From contig CATJVQ010000018.1 in the NCBI GenBank assembly GCA_949743955.1, positions 1 through 48,495 on the forward strand: a stretch of 48,495 nucleotides of DNA, written 5' to 3'. Positions 25,908 through 33,940 of the stretch are shown in pieces. The notes under the pieces are model-generated. The model worked only from the letters and a program-made list of their open reading frames with translations, was not told the DNA's origin and made no database searches. The translations under genes and the position numbers were made by a program. Position 1 is the first letter of the stretch. Each line of letters starts with the position of its first letter. This DNA comes from an uncultured Oscillospiraceae bacterium (lineage in GTDB: Bacteria; Bacillota; Clostridia; Oscillospirales; Ruminococcaceae).

Positions 25908-25984
25908 GGCGGTATAGCTCAGTTGGCTAGAGCATTCGGTTCATACCCGAAGTGTCGGCGGTTCAAGTCCACCTACCGCTACCA
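25908..25984 (+). tRNA. tRNA-Met (anticodon CAT), CCA encoded
   Basis: The acceptor stem is GGCGGTA/TACCGCT, the D arm GCTC-AGTTGGCTA-GAGC, and the anticodon stem TTCGG/CCGAA with loop TTCATAC. The T loop is TTCAAGT and the 3' ACCA is present. The anticodon stem lacks the three G-C pairs of initiator tRNA, so this is elongator Met or, if lysidine-modified, Ile2. The G1-T72 and one T-stem pair are not Watson-Crick. Confidence 0.92.
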
Positions 25985-25991
25985 TTACCTT

Positions 25992-26017
25992 AAAAAAGCC
26001 GTTTTCGGCTTTTTTTT
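25992..26017 (+). terminator. hairpin with T tract between the two tRNA genes
   Basis: AAAAAAGCCG-TTTT-CGGCTTTTTTTT reads as a complete intrinsic terminator placed directly before tRNA-Glu. Either tRNA-Glu depends on read-through or the tRNA fold competes with it. Confidence 0.75.
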
Positions 26018-26092
26018 GGCCCGTTGGTCAAGAGGTTAAGACACCGCCCTTTCACGGCGGTATCGCGGGTTCGATTCCCGCACGGGTCACCA
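26018..26092 (+). tRNA. tRNA-Glu (anticodon TTC), CCA encoded
   Basis: The acceptor stem is GGCCCGT/ACGGGTC and the anticodon arm CCGCC-CTTTCAC-GGCGG with anticodon TTC. The T arm is GCGGG-TTCGATT-CCCGC, followed by ACCA. The fold and length (75 nt) are typical. Confidence 0.95.
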
Positions 26093-26097
26093 GAATA

Positions 26098-26136
26098 CAA
26101 AATCCGAATCCGTTGGGTTCGGATTTTGTTATTTTT
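26098..26136 (+). terminator. terminator after tRNA-Glu
   Basis: CAAAATCCGAA pairs with TTCGGATTTTG, followed by TTATTTTT. Confidence 0.85.
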
Positions 26137-26256
26137 AACTTTGCCGAATCCTCTGTTTCTGCTTCGGATTTATTTTGATGAGTGGGAAGTCTAATTTTGA
26201 TCAGATTTCCTTTTTTCTTTTCGCCGGTTAATATTTTTATAAAGCCTTCGGCATAT

Positions 26257-26315
26257 AAATTAGAGAAATCCCCCTGCACAAATCTTCTGTCTGTGCAGGG
26301 GGATTTCTCTAATTT
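26257..26315. terminator. 24-bp perfect inverted repeat downstream of the DASS gene
   Basis: The arms at 26257-26280 and 26292-26315 (AAATTAGAGAAATCCCCC... and its complement) are perfectly complementary, with an 11-nt loop. On the minus strand it follows the transporter stop by about 60 bp, so it is probably its terminator, although the T tract is short. A miniature repeat element is an alternative. Confidence 0.55.
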
Positions 26316-26372
26316 TCCCAAAAGCTGATTCTGCTCAACACGGGCGGGGATTCCTGCTGGATTTCAGGGATC

Positions 26373-27845
26373 TTAACCCATAAAGATATTAGTCAGGGGA
26401 ATGCCGATGACCAAAATGCCGACCAGCTCCATCAGGACCAGCGCGGTGCCGTATTTATACATATCCTTAGCATCCAGCCACTCCTTATTGCTGAAGAGCA
26501 TAGCGGCAAACGGGGAAGCGGCGGGAGTTACCATCGCGCAGCTGAGCACGAAGAAAATGGACAGCGTAACGATCGGAGAGGCATTGACATTGTTCATCAT
26601 GCAGAAGCTGAGGATAACGGGCTGCAGAATCATGCCCACAACCAGTGAATTGCACAGATTTGTGAGGATCATCAGCAGAATCATCAGTACGATGACAAAG
26701 GTCACTGTGCTCATGCCGGAGAAAATGGGGGTCAGAATGACGTTCAGGAAAGCGGAAATACCGGTATTCTCCGCAGTCAGCACGTTGCCGATGAGGATAG
26801 CCGCCGTGACCAAGAAGAAAGTGGGCCAGGCAACCTGTGTCTGCATCAGCCGGTTAATTCTCATGACCGGTTCACCGGAGATATGTACTGCGGCGAGAAT
26901 CGCTACAAACACCAAGCACAGGCCCAAAGAATTCGCGTTGAGGAACGCCATACCGGGGACAGTGGGCAACCAGCTGGGCAGCAGCATCAGCACGACATAC
27001 ACGCAGAAGGAAAGGGCGAGCACCTTCTGGCGGAGGCTCATAGGCGGCAGAGGATTCTTATTGAGATCCGCGACCTTAATTTCCTTGAGCTTGGACACGT
27101 CGGGATGGAATACATATTTGCAGAAAAGGATGGTGGCCGCAATCAGGATGAAACCAAGGATTATTGTGCAAATGAAGTACATGGCATCATTGATGACCAC
27201 ATTGCTGTCGGATGCTGCCGCGATCCCGCGATAGTTGCTGAGCAGCGCCAAGCCGTTGCCTGCATAGGGCGGCACCGGGAAGCCGAACAGCGCGGAAAAT
27301 ACCACCAGAATGACTGCCAGCTTGGCGTATTTCTCATTCCGGGTAATACCCAGCTGCTGGAACACGCCGTACATAATGGGCCAGAACAGGAAAATGGGGG
27401 CGAAGGGCGCGGCCATGACGAAGGACATCACATAGCAGCCCACGCAAATAACGAAGGTGAACACCCACGGGCGGCCCTCCACAATCTTGCGGGTCAGGAA
27501 CCAGCGGCCGATGTAGAGGGTGATCTTCTCCTCCACCAGCGCGCCGGTAAAGAGCATCATGAACAGCATCTGCACGACTACAGGCGCTCCGAAAGCGCTC
27601 GAAAGCACCGCGGGCATGGGGGCGTAGCTGCTTAGACCGATGGCGACGATGCACAGAACGCTCGACCACAGGGGATCCACCGTCGTCCACAGGTAGAGAG
27701 TTCCGATAAAGATCCCTAGGATTTCCATACCGGTAGGCGTCACCTCGGGCAGGGAAAGGGGAAGAAAACGGAACAGCAGCATGATAGCGATGCCGATCGC
27801 AGAATGAATCATTGCCATTGAGCTGGACTTCATTTTGTCAGCCAT
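26373..27845 (-). CDS. DASS/SLC13-family anion:sodium symporter
   Basis: This 490-residue transporter has about 12 membrane segments and resembles DASS/citrate-dicarboxylate-type carriers that import divalent anions (dicarboxylates, sulfate, sulfonates) with sodium. Typical features are the early LPEVTPTGMEILGIFIGTLYLWTT, the paired re-entrant regions with LILMILTNLCNSLVVGMILQPVI, and PAASPFAAMLFSNKEWLDAKDMYKYG near the C-terminus. GAAGGAGTCAAAACG precedes the ATG. It lies 60 bp behind trxB on the same strand and is divergent from the arylsulfotransferase/sulfite reductase genes. I infer that it brings in the organic sulfur anion used by that system; a plain dicarboxylate carrier cannot be excluded. 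Confidence 0.88.
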   Translation of the reverse strand: MADKMKSSSMAMIHSAIGIAIMLLFRFLPLSLPEVTPTGMEILGIFIGTLYLWTTVDPLWSSVLCIVAIGLSSYAPMPAVLSSAFGAPVVVQMLFMMLFTGALVEEKITLYIGRWFLTRKIVEGRPWVFTFVICVGCYVMSFVMAAPFAPIFLFWPIMYGVFQQLGITRNEKYAKLAVILVVFSALFGFPVPPYAGNGLALLSNYRGIAAASDSNVVINDAMYFICTIILGFILIAATILFCKYVFHPDVSKLKEIKVADLNKNPLPPMSLRQKVLALSFCVYVVLMLLPSWLPTVPGMAFLNANSLGLCLVFVAILAAVHISGEPVMRINRLMQTQVAWPTFFLVTAAILIGNVLTAENTGISAFLNVILTPIFSGMSTVTFVIVLMILLMILTNLCNSLVVGMILQPVILSFCMMNNVNASPIVTLSIFFVLSCAMVTPAASPFAAMLFSNKEWLDAKDMYKYGTALVLMELVGILVIGIPLTNIFMG

Positions 27846-27905
27846 ACGTTTTGACTCCTTCTCTTCTTCATATTTGGTTTCTGCGGGATCATATTCTTTA
27901 ATCGA

Positions 27906-29078
27906 TCACACCCCTCCCACTGAAACTGTCACGGCCGGCTGATCGGCAGTCAGATTTACCTTGTATTTGACTGCCAGATTCTTTTTGCGCGTGACATCCA
28001 GCTCCATAAAGCGGCACGGCGCAGGAGAGCACTCGTTTTCCTCACGGAGCCGGTTGAGTTTCTCCAGGCTGCCGGGGATCTCAGGAGACCAGAAGCCCAG
28101 CAGAGTGGGGATATCTGATTCCAGCACGCCTGTCCGAAAATCATTCATTTCGCTGATATACCGTTCAGCGGCGGTAGCGGCGGCTGCGCCGTCGCCCACT
28201 GCGGTGGCCACCTGGCGCAGGTACTTCTGCCGCACATCGCCGGCGGCGAACACGCCGCCTAACCCTAGGTCCATGTCGTCTCCCGTGTGGAGCCAGCCCC
28301 GCTCATCCATGGGGACCTCTGTACTCAGGAAACCGGTTTCAGGAACCATCCCACAGAAGAAGAACACGCCCTGGCAGGGGAAATCAGTGACTTCTCCGGT
28401 TTTGGAGTTTTTCACATGGACACCCTCCACATTGTCGCTGCCGTAGATGTCCACCAGCGAGCTGTTCCAGAGGAAGTGCATTTTTGGTTCGGCGAAGGCC
28501 CGCTCCTGAGCGACCTTATTGCAGTCCAGAATTCCTTCGTCATGAACGACTACCACAGTGACTTTGGAAGCAAACTTACATATATACAACCCTTCCTCAA
28601 TGCCCTGATCGCCGCTGCCCACCACGACGACCTCCTGATCCTGGAAAAATTCAGCGTCACAGGTGGCGCAGTAAGCCACGCCCATGCCGGTAAACTCTTC
28701 CTCACCGGGAATATTCAGCTTACGGGCAGAGGTACCGGTAGCAATGATGACAGCCTGGGCCTCATACACGTGGCGTCGGGTTTTAACAAGCTTAACCTCG
28801 CCGGATATGTCAAGGGATTTGGCCGCCTCTCTGCGGATTTCCACGCCGAATTTTTCCGCATGGATTCTCATCTGCTCCATCAGGGCGGGACCTGTGGTCT
28901 CCGCTACCGAGGGGTAGTTAACGATTTCCCGGGTGGTAAAGGCCCGGCCACCTACATTGTCCTTTTCCAGCACCAGTGTCTTCAGCCGCGCTCTTCCGCC
29001 ATAGATTCCAGCAGCCAGCCCAGCGGGCCCGCCGCCGATAATCACCAGATCGAAGCGCTCCCTCGTTGCCTCTGCCAT
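27906..29078 (-). CDS. trxB: thioredoxin reductase with degenerate thioredoxin-like C-terminal extension
   Basis: This 390-residue FAD enzyme reduces thioredoxin. The FAD motif is DLVIIGGGPAGLAAGIY, the redox pair CATC (Cys137, Cys140) and the second FAD motif GGVFAAGDVR. Residues 1-310 are a normal TrxB. The pyridine-nucleotide motif GSGDQGIEEGLY is present, but the basic HRRxxxR NADPH clamp is replaced by VHDEGILDCNK, which argues for NADH or another donor. Residues 312-390 look like a fused thioredoxin fold (TLLGFWSPEIPGSLEKL where thioredoxin has FWAPWCGPC) without either active cysteine. ATG 29078 follows GGGGAGGTTGATTTT. It is the first gene of a leftward unit with the DASS transporter and divergent from the thioredoxin gene. 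Confidence 0.9.
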   Translation of the reverse strand: MAEATRERFDLVIIGGGPAGLAAGIYGGRARLKTLVLEKDNVGGRAFTTREIVNYPSVAETTGPALMEQMRIHAEKFGVEIRREAAKSLDISGEVKLVKTRRHVYEAQAVIIATGTSARKLNIPGEEEFTGMGVAYCATCDAEFFQDQEVVVVGSGDQGIEEGLYICKFASKVTVVVVHDEGILDCNKVAQERAFAEPKMHFLWNSSLVDIYGSDNVEGVHVKNSKTGEVTDFPCQGVFFFCGMVPETGFLSTEVPMDERGWLHTGDDMDLGLGGVFAAGDVRQKYLRQVATAVGDGAAAATAAERYISEMNDFRTGVLESDIPTLLGFWSPEIPGSLEKLNRLREENECSPAPCRFMELDVTRKKNLAVKYKVNLTADQPAVTVSVGGV

Positions 29079-29116
29079 AAAATCAACCTCCCCAACAAAA
29101 ATAAGAAATCGTGAAA

Positions 29117-29145
29117 TTGACATGTACCATATGTAATGTTATAAT
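29117..29145 (+). promoter_or_regulatory. consensus promoter for the trx-arylsulfotransferase-asr genes
   Basis: TTGACA (29117-29122), a 17-bp spacer and TATAAT (29140-29145) are perfect matches. The leader to the thioredoxin ATG is about 140 nt. Confidence 0.85.
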
Positions 29146-29156
29146 TTTAACATATG
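29128..29156. promoter_or_regulatory. candidate LysR operator overlapping the -10 element
   Basis: CATATGT (29128-29134) and ACATATG (29150-29156) form a 7-bp dyad with 15 bp between arms, centred on the TATAAT. LysR proteins bind such interrupted dyads (T-N11-A type); the link to the LysR gene at 31093 is inferred. Confidence 0.4.
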
Positions 29157-29292
29157 ATTACCCTTGGCGATATATACAAAATGCTTATGGGCCATTCATG
29201 AAATAAATGGCGGATTTGGGCGAATCAACGCTATAATTAAAGAAAATGTATTAAAGCATTTCATAAAAACCGAATAAAAAAGGAGGATGCGT

Positions 29293-29604
29293 ATGGAAAC
29301 CTTAAACCGAGTGGCTTTCCAAGAGATCGTGGAAGAAGACGGCGAGCCCTGCCTAGTCATCTTTTCCCGGAAGAGTTGTCATGTGTGCCAAGCGGTTCAC
29401 GGCAAGCTGGACAACTTGGAAGGAGAGTATCCCGACGTCCCGTTCTATGAGGTGGATGTGGAGACCGATCCCGAGCTCCAGTCCAAGTTCAGCCTGAAGG
29501 GTGTCCCCCATGTGCTGTTTTTCAAGGACGGCGAGGTGCAGGGCCGCCTGACTGGTAATAACGACGAGGATGATTACGCGGAAAAAATCGAGGAACTGCT
29601 GTAA
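29293..29604 (+). CDS. thioredoxin-family protein with CHVC active site
   Basis: This 103-residue single-domain thioredoxin fold has the active site FSRKSCHVCQAVH (Cys29, Cys32; CHVC rather than CGPC) and the conserved cis-Pro loop LKGVPHVLFFKDGE. It is a cytosolic dithiol donor. I chose ATG 29293 because AGGAGG lies at 29281-29286 and the earlier ATG at 29287 directly abuts it. It is the first gene of the rightward unit, 35 bp before the arylsulfotransferase-like gene and opposite trxB. The unusual dipeptide between the cysteines should alter its redox potential. I infer a dedicated partner for the neighbouring sulfur enzyme rather than the housekeeping thioredoxin. Confidence 0.9.
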   Translation: METLNRVAFQEIVEEDGEPCLVIFSRKSCHVCQAVHGKLDNLEGEYPDVPFYEVDVETDPELQSKFSLKGVPHVLFFKDGEVQGRLTGNNDEDDYAEKIEELL

Positions 29605-29639
29605 GTCAGTAAAATATATACTTAAGGAGGAAATCTGTT

Positions 29640-31064
29640 ATGGCCAGACCGACTGTATTCCCCACCGGTACCACAATCTATGCTCCGGACAAGTGCTGGA
29701 GCGGCTACACCCTTTTTACCGCGCCGACCAAGGGCGTGACCCTGATCGACATGAACGGCAAGGTTGTGCGCTGGTGGAAGGACTTCCAAGGCTTCCCCTG
29801 CAAGATGATCCCGGGCGGAAAGGTATTCGGTTCCCTAGGTTCTCGTGACGCACAGGTGGCCTATCAGGATCAGAACGATGTCACCGAGATCGACTGGGAT
29901 GGTAACGTGCTCTGGTCCTTTGACCACAACCAGTTTGTGGACGATGAGGATACCGGCCCCCGCTGGGTGGCGCGCCAGCACCATGACTTCCAGATCGAAG
30001 GCAATCCCGTGGGTTACTATGTCCCCGGCCAGGATCCCAAGGACGATTTCAGCAAGATGCTTATTCTCGCTCATAACGATGTAAACAAGCCCAAGGTTTC
30101 GCCCCAGCTGCTGTTGGAGGATACCCTTCTGGAGATTGACCGCGAGGGGAACGTTCTCTGGAGCTGGAACCTGATGGATCATTTCCGTGAGTTCGATCTG
30201 AGCGAGACCCAGAAAAACACCATCTTCCGGGATCCCAACACGCAGCAGACCGGCCCCGAGGGGCAGGGCGATATCTTCCATATCAACTGCGCCAGCTACT
30301 TGGGCCCCAACAAGTGGTTTGACGAGGGCGATGAGCGCTTCAATCCTGAGAACATCATCATGGATTCCAGAGAAGTGAACATCATGTTTATCATTTCCAA
30401 GAAGACCGGTAAAGTGGTCTGGTCCATCGGCCCTGACTACACCGTCAGCCGCGAACTGCGGATTATTGGACCCATCATCGGTATGCATCACTCTCACATG
30501 ATTCCTAAGGGCCTGCCCGGCGCGGGAAATATCATGGTATTTGATAACGGCGGCTGGGCCGGCTACAACGCCCCCTCCCAGACCTCCCGCATGGGTGTCA
30601 AGTCCGAGCGCCGCGATTATTCCCGGGTGATGGAGATCAATCCCCAGACCCTGAAGATCGAGTGGTCCTTCAGCGCCGCTGATCTGGGCTGGAAGACTCC
30701 CTTCACCTCCACCTACTTCTATTCTCCGCTGACCTCCTCCGCCCAGCGCCTGCCTAACGGCAACACCATGATTACCGAGGGCACCACCGGCCGGATTATC
30801 GAGGTCACGGCGGAGAAGGAACTGGTCTGGGAGTATAACTATCCTGATGTTGGTCCTGCCCTGCTCTACCGCGCCTACCGCATCCCCTATGAGTGGGTGC
30901 CGCAGCTGTCCAAGCCCGAGGAGGTTCCCGTGGTCCAGATTGAAAACGCCAAGTTCCAGGTTCCTGGCGCCAGCGATCCCACCGTTTCCGACGATACTGC
31001 CGTTACCGTGGCCGGCACCAAGGGCTTCGGCACCATGGGTCATTTCTGCGTAGATAAGCTGTAA
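29640..31064 (+). CDS. arylsulfotransferase-like beta-propeller protein (ASST family), cytosolic
   Basis: This 474-residue protein belongs to the ASST family, whose known members move the sulfuryl group of aryl sulfates to phenols through a sulfo-histidine. Propeller blades repeat as D-xGNVLWSFD, REGNVLWSWN, KKTGKVVWSIGPD, TLKIEWSF and EKELVWEYN. Candidate active-site residues are His114/His115 (RQHHDF), His214 (DIFHINCASYLG), His283/284/286 (GMHHSHM followed by GLPGAGNIMVFDNGG) and Arg329 (DYSRVMEI). Unlike secreted AssT it has no signal peptide. It is preceded by AAGGAGGAAATCTGTT. The context of thioredoxin, thioredoxin reductase, anion transporter and sulfite reductase suggests that its product ends as sulfite. 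Whether it is a transferase, a sulfatase-like or a reductive enzyme is open. Confidence 0.82.
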   Translation: MARPTVFPTGTTIYAPDKCWSGYTLFTAPTKGVTLIDMNGKVVRWWKDFQGFPCKMIPGGKVFGSLGSRDAQVAYQDQNDVTEIDWDGNVLWSFDHNQFVDDEDTGPRWVARQHHDFQIEGNPVGYYVPGQDPKDDFSKMLILAHNDVNKPKVSPQLLLEDTLLEIDREGNVLWSWNLMDHFREFDLSETQKNTIFRDPNTQQTGPEGQGDIFHINCASYLGPNKWFDEGDERFNPENIIMDSREVNIMFIISKKTGKVVWSIGPDYTVSRELRIIGPIIGMHHSHMIPKGLPGAGNIMVFDNGGWAGYNAPSQTSRMGVKSERRDYSRVMEINPQTLKIEWSFSAADLGWKTPFTSTYFYSPLTSSAQRLPNGNTMITEGTTGRIIEVTAEKELVWEYNYPDVGPALLYRAYRIPYEWVPQLSKPEEVPVVQIENAKFQVPGASDPTVSDDTAVTVAGTKGFGTMGHFCVDKL

Positions 31065-31092
31065 GATCAAGGATGGAGCGGGGGTGCTTTGA

Positions 31093-32058
31093 TTGCGTTT
31101 GGAGCAGTTGACTTATGTTGTAACCATCGCAGACTGCCACTCCATTTCAAAGGCGGCCAAAAAGCTGTATGTCACCCAGCCCGCCCTGAGTAACGCCCTG
31201 CGCGATCTGGAAAAGGAACTGAACTTTCCGATATTTTATCGGAACGCGCAGGGCGTGTCCCTGACTGAAAAAGGGGAAGAACTGTATCGAATCGTTAAGT
31301 CCATTCAGGGAGATCTAGATCAGATCTACCGGCTGGCTGCGAAAGGATATCATGCGCAGCAGATCACCATCGCGGCCGCACCTTTGGTTTGCTGCTATGC
31401 CTTTTCCGAGGCGATAGGATCCATTCGAATCGCCTTTCCCTCCCTGGATCTGACGGTGCGGGAGCTGCGCCCCAAGCAGATACAGGATGCTCTTTCCAGC
31501 GGGACAGTGGATATAGCCCTGTGCGGTTATCCTGCCTCCCGCCGGAAAGAATTTTCTGAAATCATCGTCCAGATGGGTCTGGATCGGGAGTCCTTGGTCC
31601 GGTGGCCTTTTGCGGTATTCCTGCCGCCCCAGCACCCTCTTGCGGGGGAATCCGTTGTCTCTTTGGAGCAGCTCAGGGATGTCCCAATCATCTGTTTTGA
31701 GGATTACGAGACCAGCGAGGCTCAGGCTTATGATATCAGGGCCTCCTATACATTTTCGAACCGGGTCAGCATCAAGGATGCTGTGTCCCACGGAAAGGGC
31801 TGCGCTTTGCTGCCCCTGTCGATGACGCTGGACGATGTGTACTTTGAGTGCGACAAACTCAAGGTCGTCCCTTTGAAAGAAACCTCCCTCATCTATGTGG
31901 ACCTAGTATACCGCCGGTCCAGGACCATGACGGAGGAGGAGACAGCCACTTTGGAGATCATCCGAAGCTACATCCGCAAGGCGGATGCCCGCCTGGACCG
32001 GCAGTTCTTTCAGGGCAGCCGGCGTAATTCAGGCAGCAATATCTGGTTACCCTATTAA
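31093..32058 (+). CDS. LysR-family transcriptional regulator
   Basis: This 321-residue regulator has a winged helix-turn-helix at residues 1-60 (MRLEQLTYVVTIADCHSISKAAKKLYVTQPALSNALRDLEKELNFPIFYRN) and a LysR substrate-binding domain (about 90-300; ITIAAAPLVCCYAF, LRPKQIQDALSSGTVDIALCGYP, CFEDYE, FSNRVSIKDAVSHGKGCALLPLS). The start is TTG 31093 behind GGAGCGGGGGTG. It lies between the arylsulfotransferase gene and asrA on the same strand rather than divergent from its targets, which is less usual for LysR. It probably controls the divergent promoter region at 29079-29292, with a sulfur compound as effector. Confidence 0.92.
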   Translation: MRLEQLTYVVTIADCHSISKAAKKLYVTQPALSNALRDLEKELNFPIFYRNAQGVSLTEKGEELYRIVKSIQGDLDQIYRLAAKGYHAQQITIAAAPLVCCYAFSEAIGSIRIAFPSLDLTVRELRPKQIQDALSSGTVDIALCGYPASRRKEFSEIIVQMGLDRESLVRWPFAVFLPPQHPLAGESVVSLEQLRDVPIICFEDYETSEAQAYDIRASYTFSNRVSIKDAVSHGKGCALLPLSMTLDDVYFECDKLKVVPLKETSLIYVDLVYRRSRTMTEEETATLEIIRSYIRKADARLDRQFFQGSRRNSGSNIWLPY

Positions 32059-32075
32059 GAAGAGGAGGTATAAAC

Positions 32076-33113
32076 ATGGGTTATACCCTGAACCGCCAGC
32101 AGGCGGATGCCCTGCTAGCCGCGCTGAGCAAGGACTACACAGTCTATGCCCCCAAGCGTTTCCTGAATCAGGGCCGCTATTCCGCTACCGATGTGATCCG
32201 CTACGCTGAGGTGGAGCGGTTTGAAGATATCGTATGGCAGACCAAGTCGGACTATCCCGCCAAGGAGGTTCTGACGCCTATCCAGCAGGCGCTTTTCTAT
32301 TTTACAGAGGATGAGTACCGCGAGAGCAAGGGCCCGAAGAAGCCAATCCTCATTTTGGCCCGGCCCTGCGACATCAATGCCCAGCACATTCAGGCCAAAA
32401 TTTATGCCGGCAACGGCGGCTACACCGATCTGTATTACGAGAGAGTACGTGAGATGGTCAAGTTCGCCATGATGGAGTGCTGCGGCGGGGACGATACCTG
32501 CTTCTGCGTGTCCATGGGCACCAACAAGACCAGCGACTATTCCTTGGCTTTCAAATTCTCTGACGACGGCGTGCAGGTCCAGGTGACGGACAATGCTTTC
32601 GCCTCCTACTTTGGCGATCTGCCCCAGACCGACTATACACCCTCCTTTGTGGAAGAGAATGAGCTGAAGGTTACAGTGCCTGATTTGAGCGATAAAGAGG
32701 TCCGCAAGGCGCTGAAGAGCCACCCCATGTGGCAGGAATTCAATTCCCGCTGCATTTCCTGCGGCGCATGCACCGTGGCCTGCTCTACCTGCACCTGCTT
32801 TACCACCCGCGACGTGATCTACGGCGATAATCCCGAAGTGGGCGAGCGCCGCCGGGTCACTTCCTCCTGCCAGATCGCCGGTTTTGATCAGATGGCGGGC
32901 CAGCGGGAGTTCCGCTCCACGGCTGCGGATCGGATGCGCTATAAAGTGCTCCATAAGTTCCATGACTACAAGGCCCGTTTCGGTGACAGCCATATGTGTG
33001 TCGGCTGCGGCCGCTGCACGCACCGCTGCCCGGAGCTCATCTCCATTTCCGCCACAGTCAACAAGGTCAGCGCCGCCGTGAACGAGATCAAGGCCGGCCT
33101 GGCCCAAAAGTAA
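32076..33113 (+). CDS. asrA: anaerobic sulfite reductase subunit A
   Basis: This 345-residue iron-sulfur protein transfers electrons to the siroheme subunit in reduction of sulfite to sulfide. Two ferredoxin-type clusters near the C-terminus are clear: CISCGACTVACSTCTC and CVGCGRCTHRCPE. The N-terminal part (LNRQQADALLAALSKDYTVYAPKRF, ILARPCDINAQHIQAKIY, CCGGDDTCFCVSMGTN) is the usual AsrA/hydrogenase-beta-like region. AGAGGAGGTATAAAC precedes ATG 32076. It is followed by asrB after 17 bp. In the cell it is cytosolic and takes part in dissimilation of sulfite, as in Salmonella and Clostridium. Confidence 0.95.
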   Translation: MGYTLNRQQADALLAALSKDYTVYAPKRFLNQGRYSATDVIRYAEVERFEDIVWQTKSDYPAKEVLTPIQQALFYFTEDEYRESKGPKKPILILARPCDINAQHIQAKIYAGNGGYTDLYYERVREMVKFAMMECCGGDDTCFCVSMGTNKTSDYSLAFKFSDDGVQVQVTDNAFASYFGDLPQTDYTPSFVEENELKVTVPDLSDKEVRKALKSHPMWQEFNSRCISCGACTVACSTCTCFTTRDVIYGDNPEVGERRRVTSSCQIAGFDQMAGQREFRSTAADRMRYKVLHKFHDYKARFGDSHMCVGCGRCTHRCPELISISATVNKVSAAVNEIKAGLAQK

Positions 33114-33130
33114 GGAAGGAGGCGCGCGAT

Positions 33131-33922
33131 ATGATGAATCCTGTTCAGCCCAAGCCGTGCACAATTTTAGATGTACACAAGGAGAGCGCCCACGAGTGGA
33201 CCTTCCGGGTGGAAACCGACATGAAGGTGGATCACGGTCAGTTTATGCAGCTTTCCATTCCCAAGATCGGTGAGTGCCCCATCTCTGTCTCCGCTCAGGG
33301 AGACGGTTGGCTGGAGTTCACTATCCGCAACGTGGGTAAGGTGACGAATGTCATCTTTGAAAAGACCGCCGGCGACACAATGTTCCTCCGCGGCCCTTAC
33401 GGCAAGGGCTGGCCTGTGGACCAGTTTAAGGGTAAGCATGTGGTGATCATCACGGGTGGGACCGGTCTGGCCCCTGTCCGTTCCATGCTCAACCTGTTCG
33501 CCTCTCAGCCCGACATGGTGAAGAGCGTCCACCTGATTTCCGGTTTCAAAAATGAGGACGGCATCGTCTTCCACAAGGAGCTGGAGGCCTGGAAGGAGCG
33601 TTTCTCCACCATCTACGCCCTGGACAACGACACCAAGGACGGTTGGCGCACCGGTATGGTGACGGCTTTCGTCAAGGAGATCCCTTGGGATTCCTTCGGC
33701 GGCGATTACGCTGTCGTGGTGGTAGGTCCGCCCCCGATGATGAAATTCACCGGCCTGGAGCTGCTGAAAAATGGGGTAGACGTGGAAAAGATCTGGATGA
33801 GCTTCGAGCGGAAAATGTCCTGCGCGGTAGGGAAGTGCGGACATTGCCGTATCGACGAAACCTATGTCTGCCTGGACGGGCCGGTATTCCCCTATACCAT
33901 TGCCCGGGATCTGGTGGACTGA
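33131..33922 (+). CDS. asrB: anaerobic sulfite reductase subunit B
   Basis: This 263-residue subunit resembles ferredoxin-NAD(P) reductases and dihydroorotate dehydrogenase electron-transfer subunits, feeding electrons from NADH. The FAD domain contains VDHGQFMQLSIPKIGECPISVS and the nucleotide domain VVIITGGTGLAPVRSMLN. The C-terminal cysteine motif SCAVGKCGHCRI...YVCLDGPVF binds a 2Fe-2S cluster. ATG 33131 follows GGAAGGAGGCGCGCGAT and gives the right length. Spacing to asrA (17 bp) and asrC (18 bp) indicates translation from one mRNA. Confidence 0.95.
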   Translation: MMNPVQPKPCTILDVHKESAHEWTFRVETDMKVDHGQFMQLSIPKIGECPISVSAQGDGWLEFTIRNVGKVTNVIFEKTAGDTMFLRGPYGKGWPVDQFKGKHVVIITGGTGLAPVRSMLNLFASQPDMVKSVHLISGFKNEDGIVFHKELEAWKERFSTIYALDNDTKDGWRTGMVTAFVKEIPWDSFGGDYAVVVVGPPPMMKFTGLELLKNGVDVEKIWMSFERKMSCAVGKCGHCRIDETYVCLDGPVFPYTIARDLVD

Positions 33923-33940
33923 GAAAGGAGCGCATGAACG

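Noticed and set aside
26052-26321. 89-codon frame ending in VTRAGIEPAIPP
   Set aside because: This is a well-known false protein produced by reading tRNA genes in antisense.
29835-31070. 411-codon minus-strand frame over the arylsulfotransferase-like gene
   Set aside because: Antisense shadow; Gly/His/Leu-rich and without recognisable domain.
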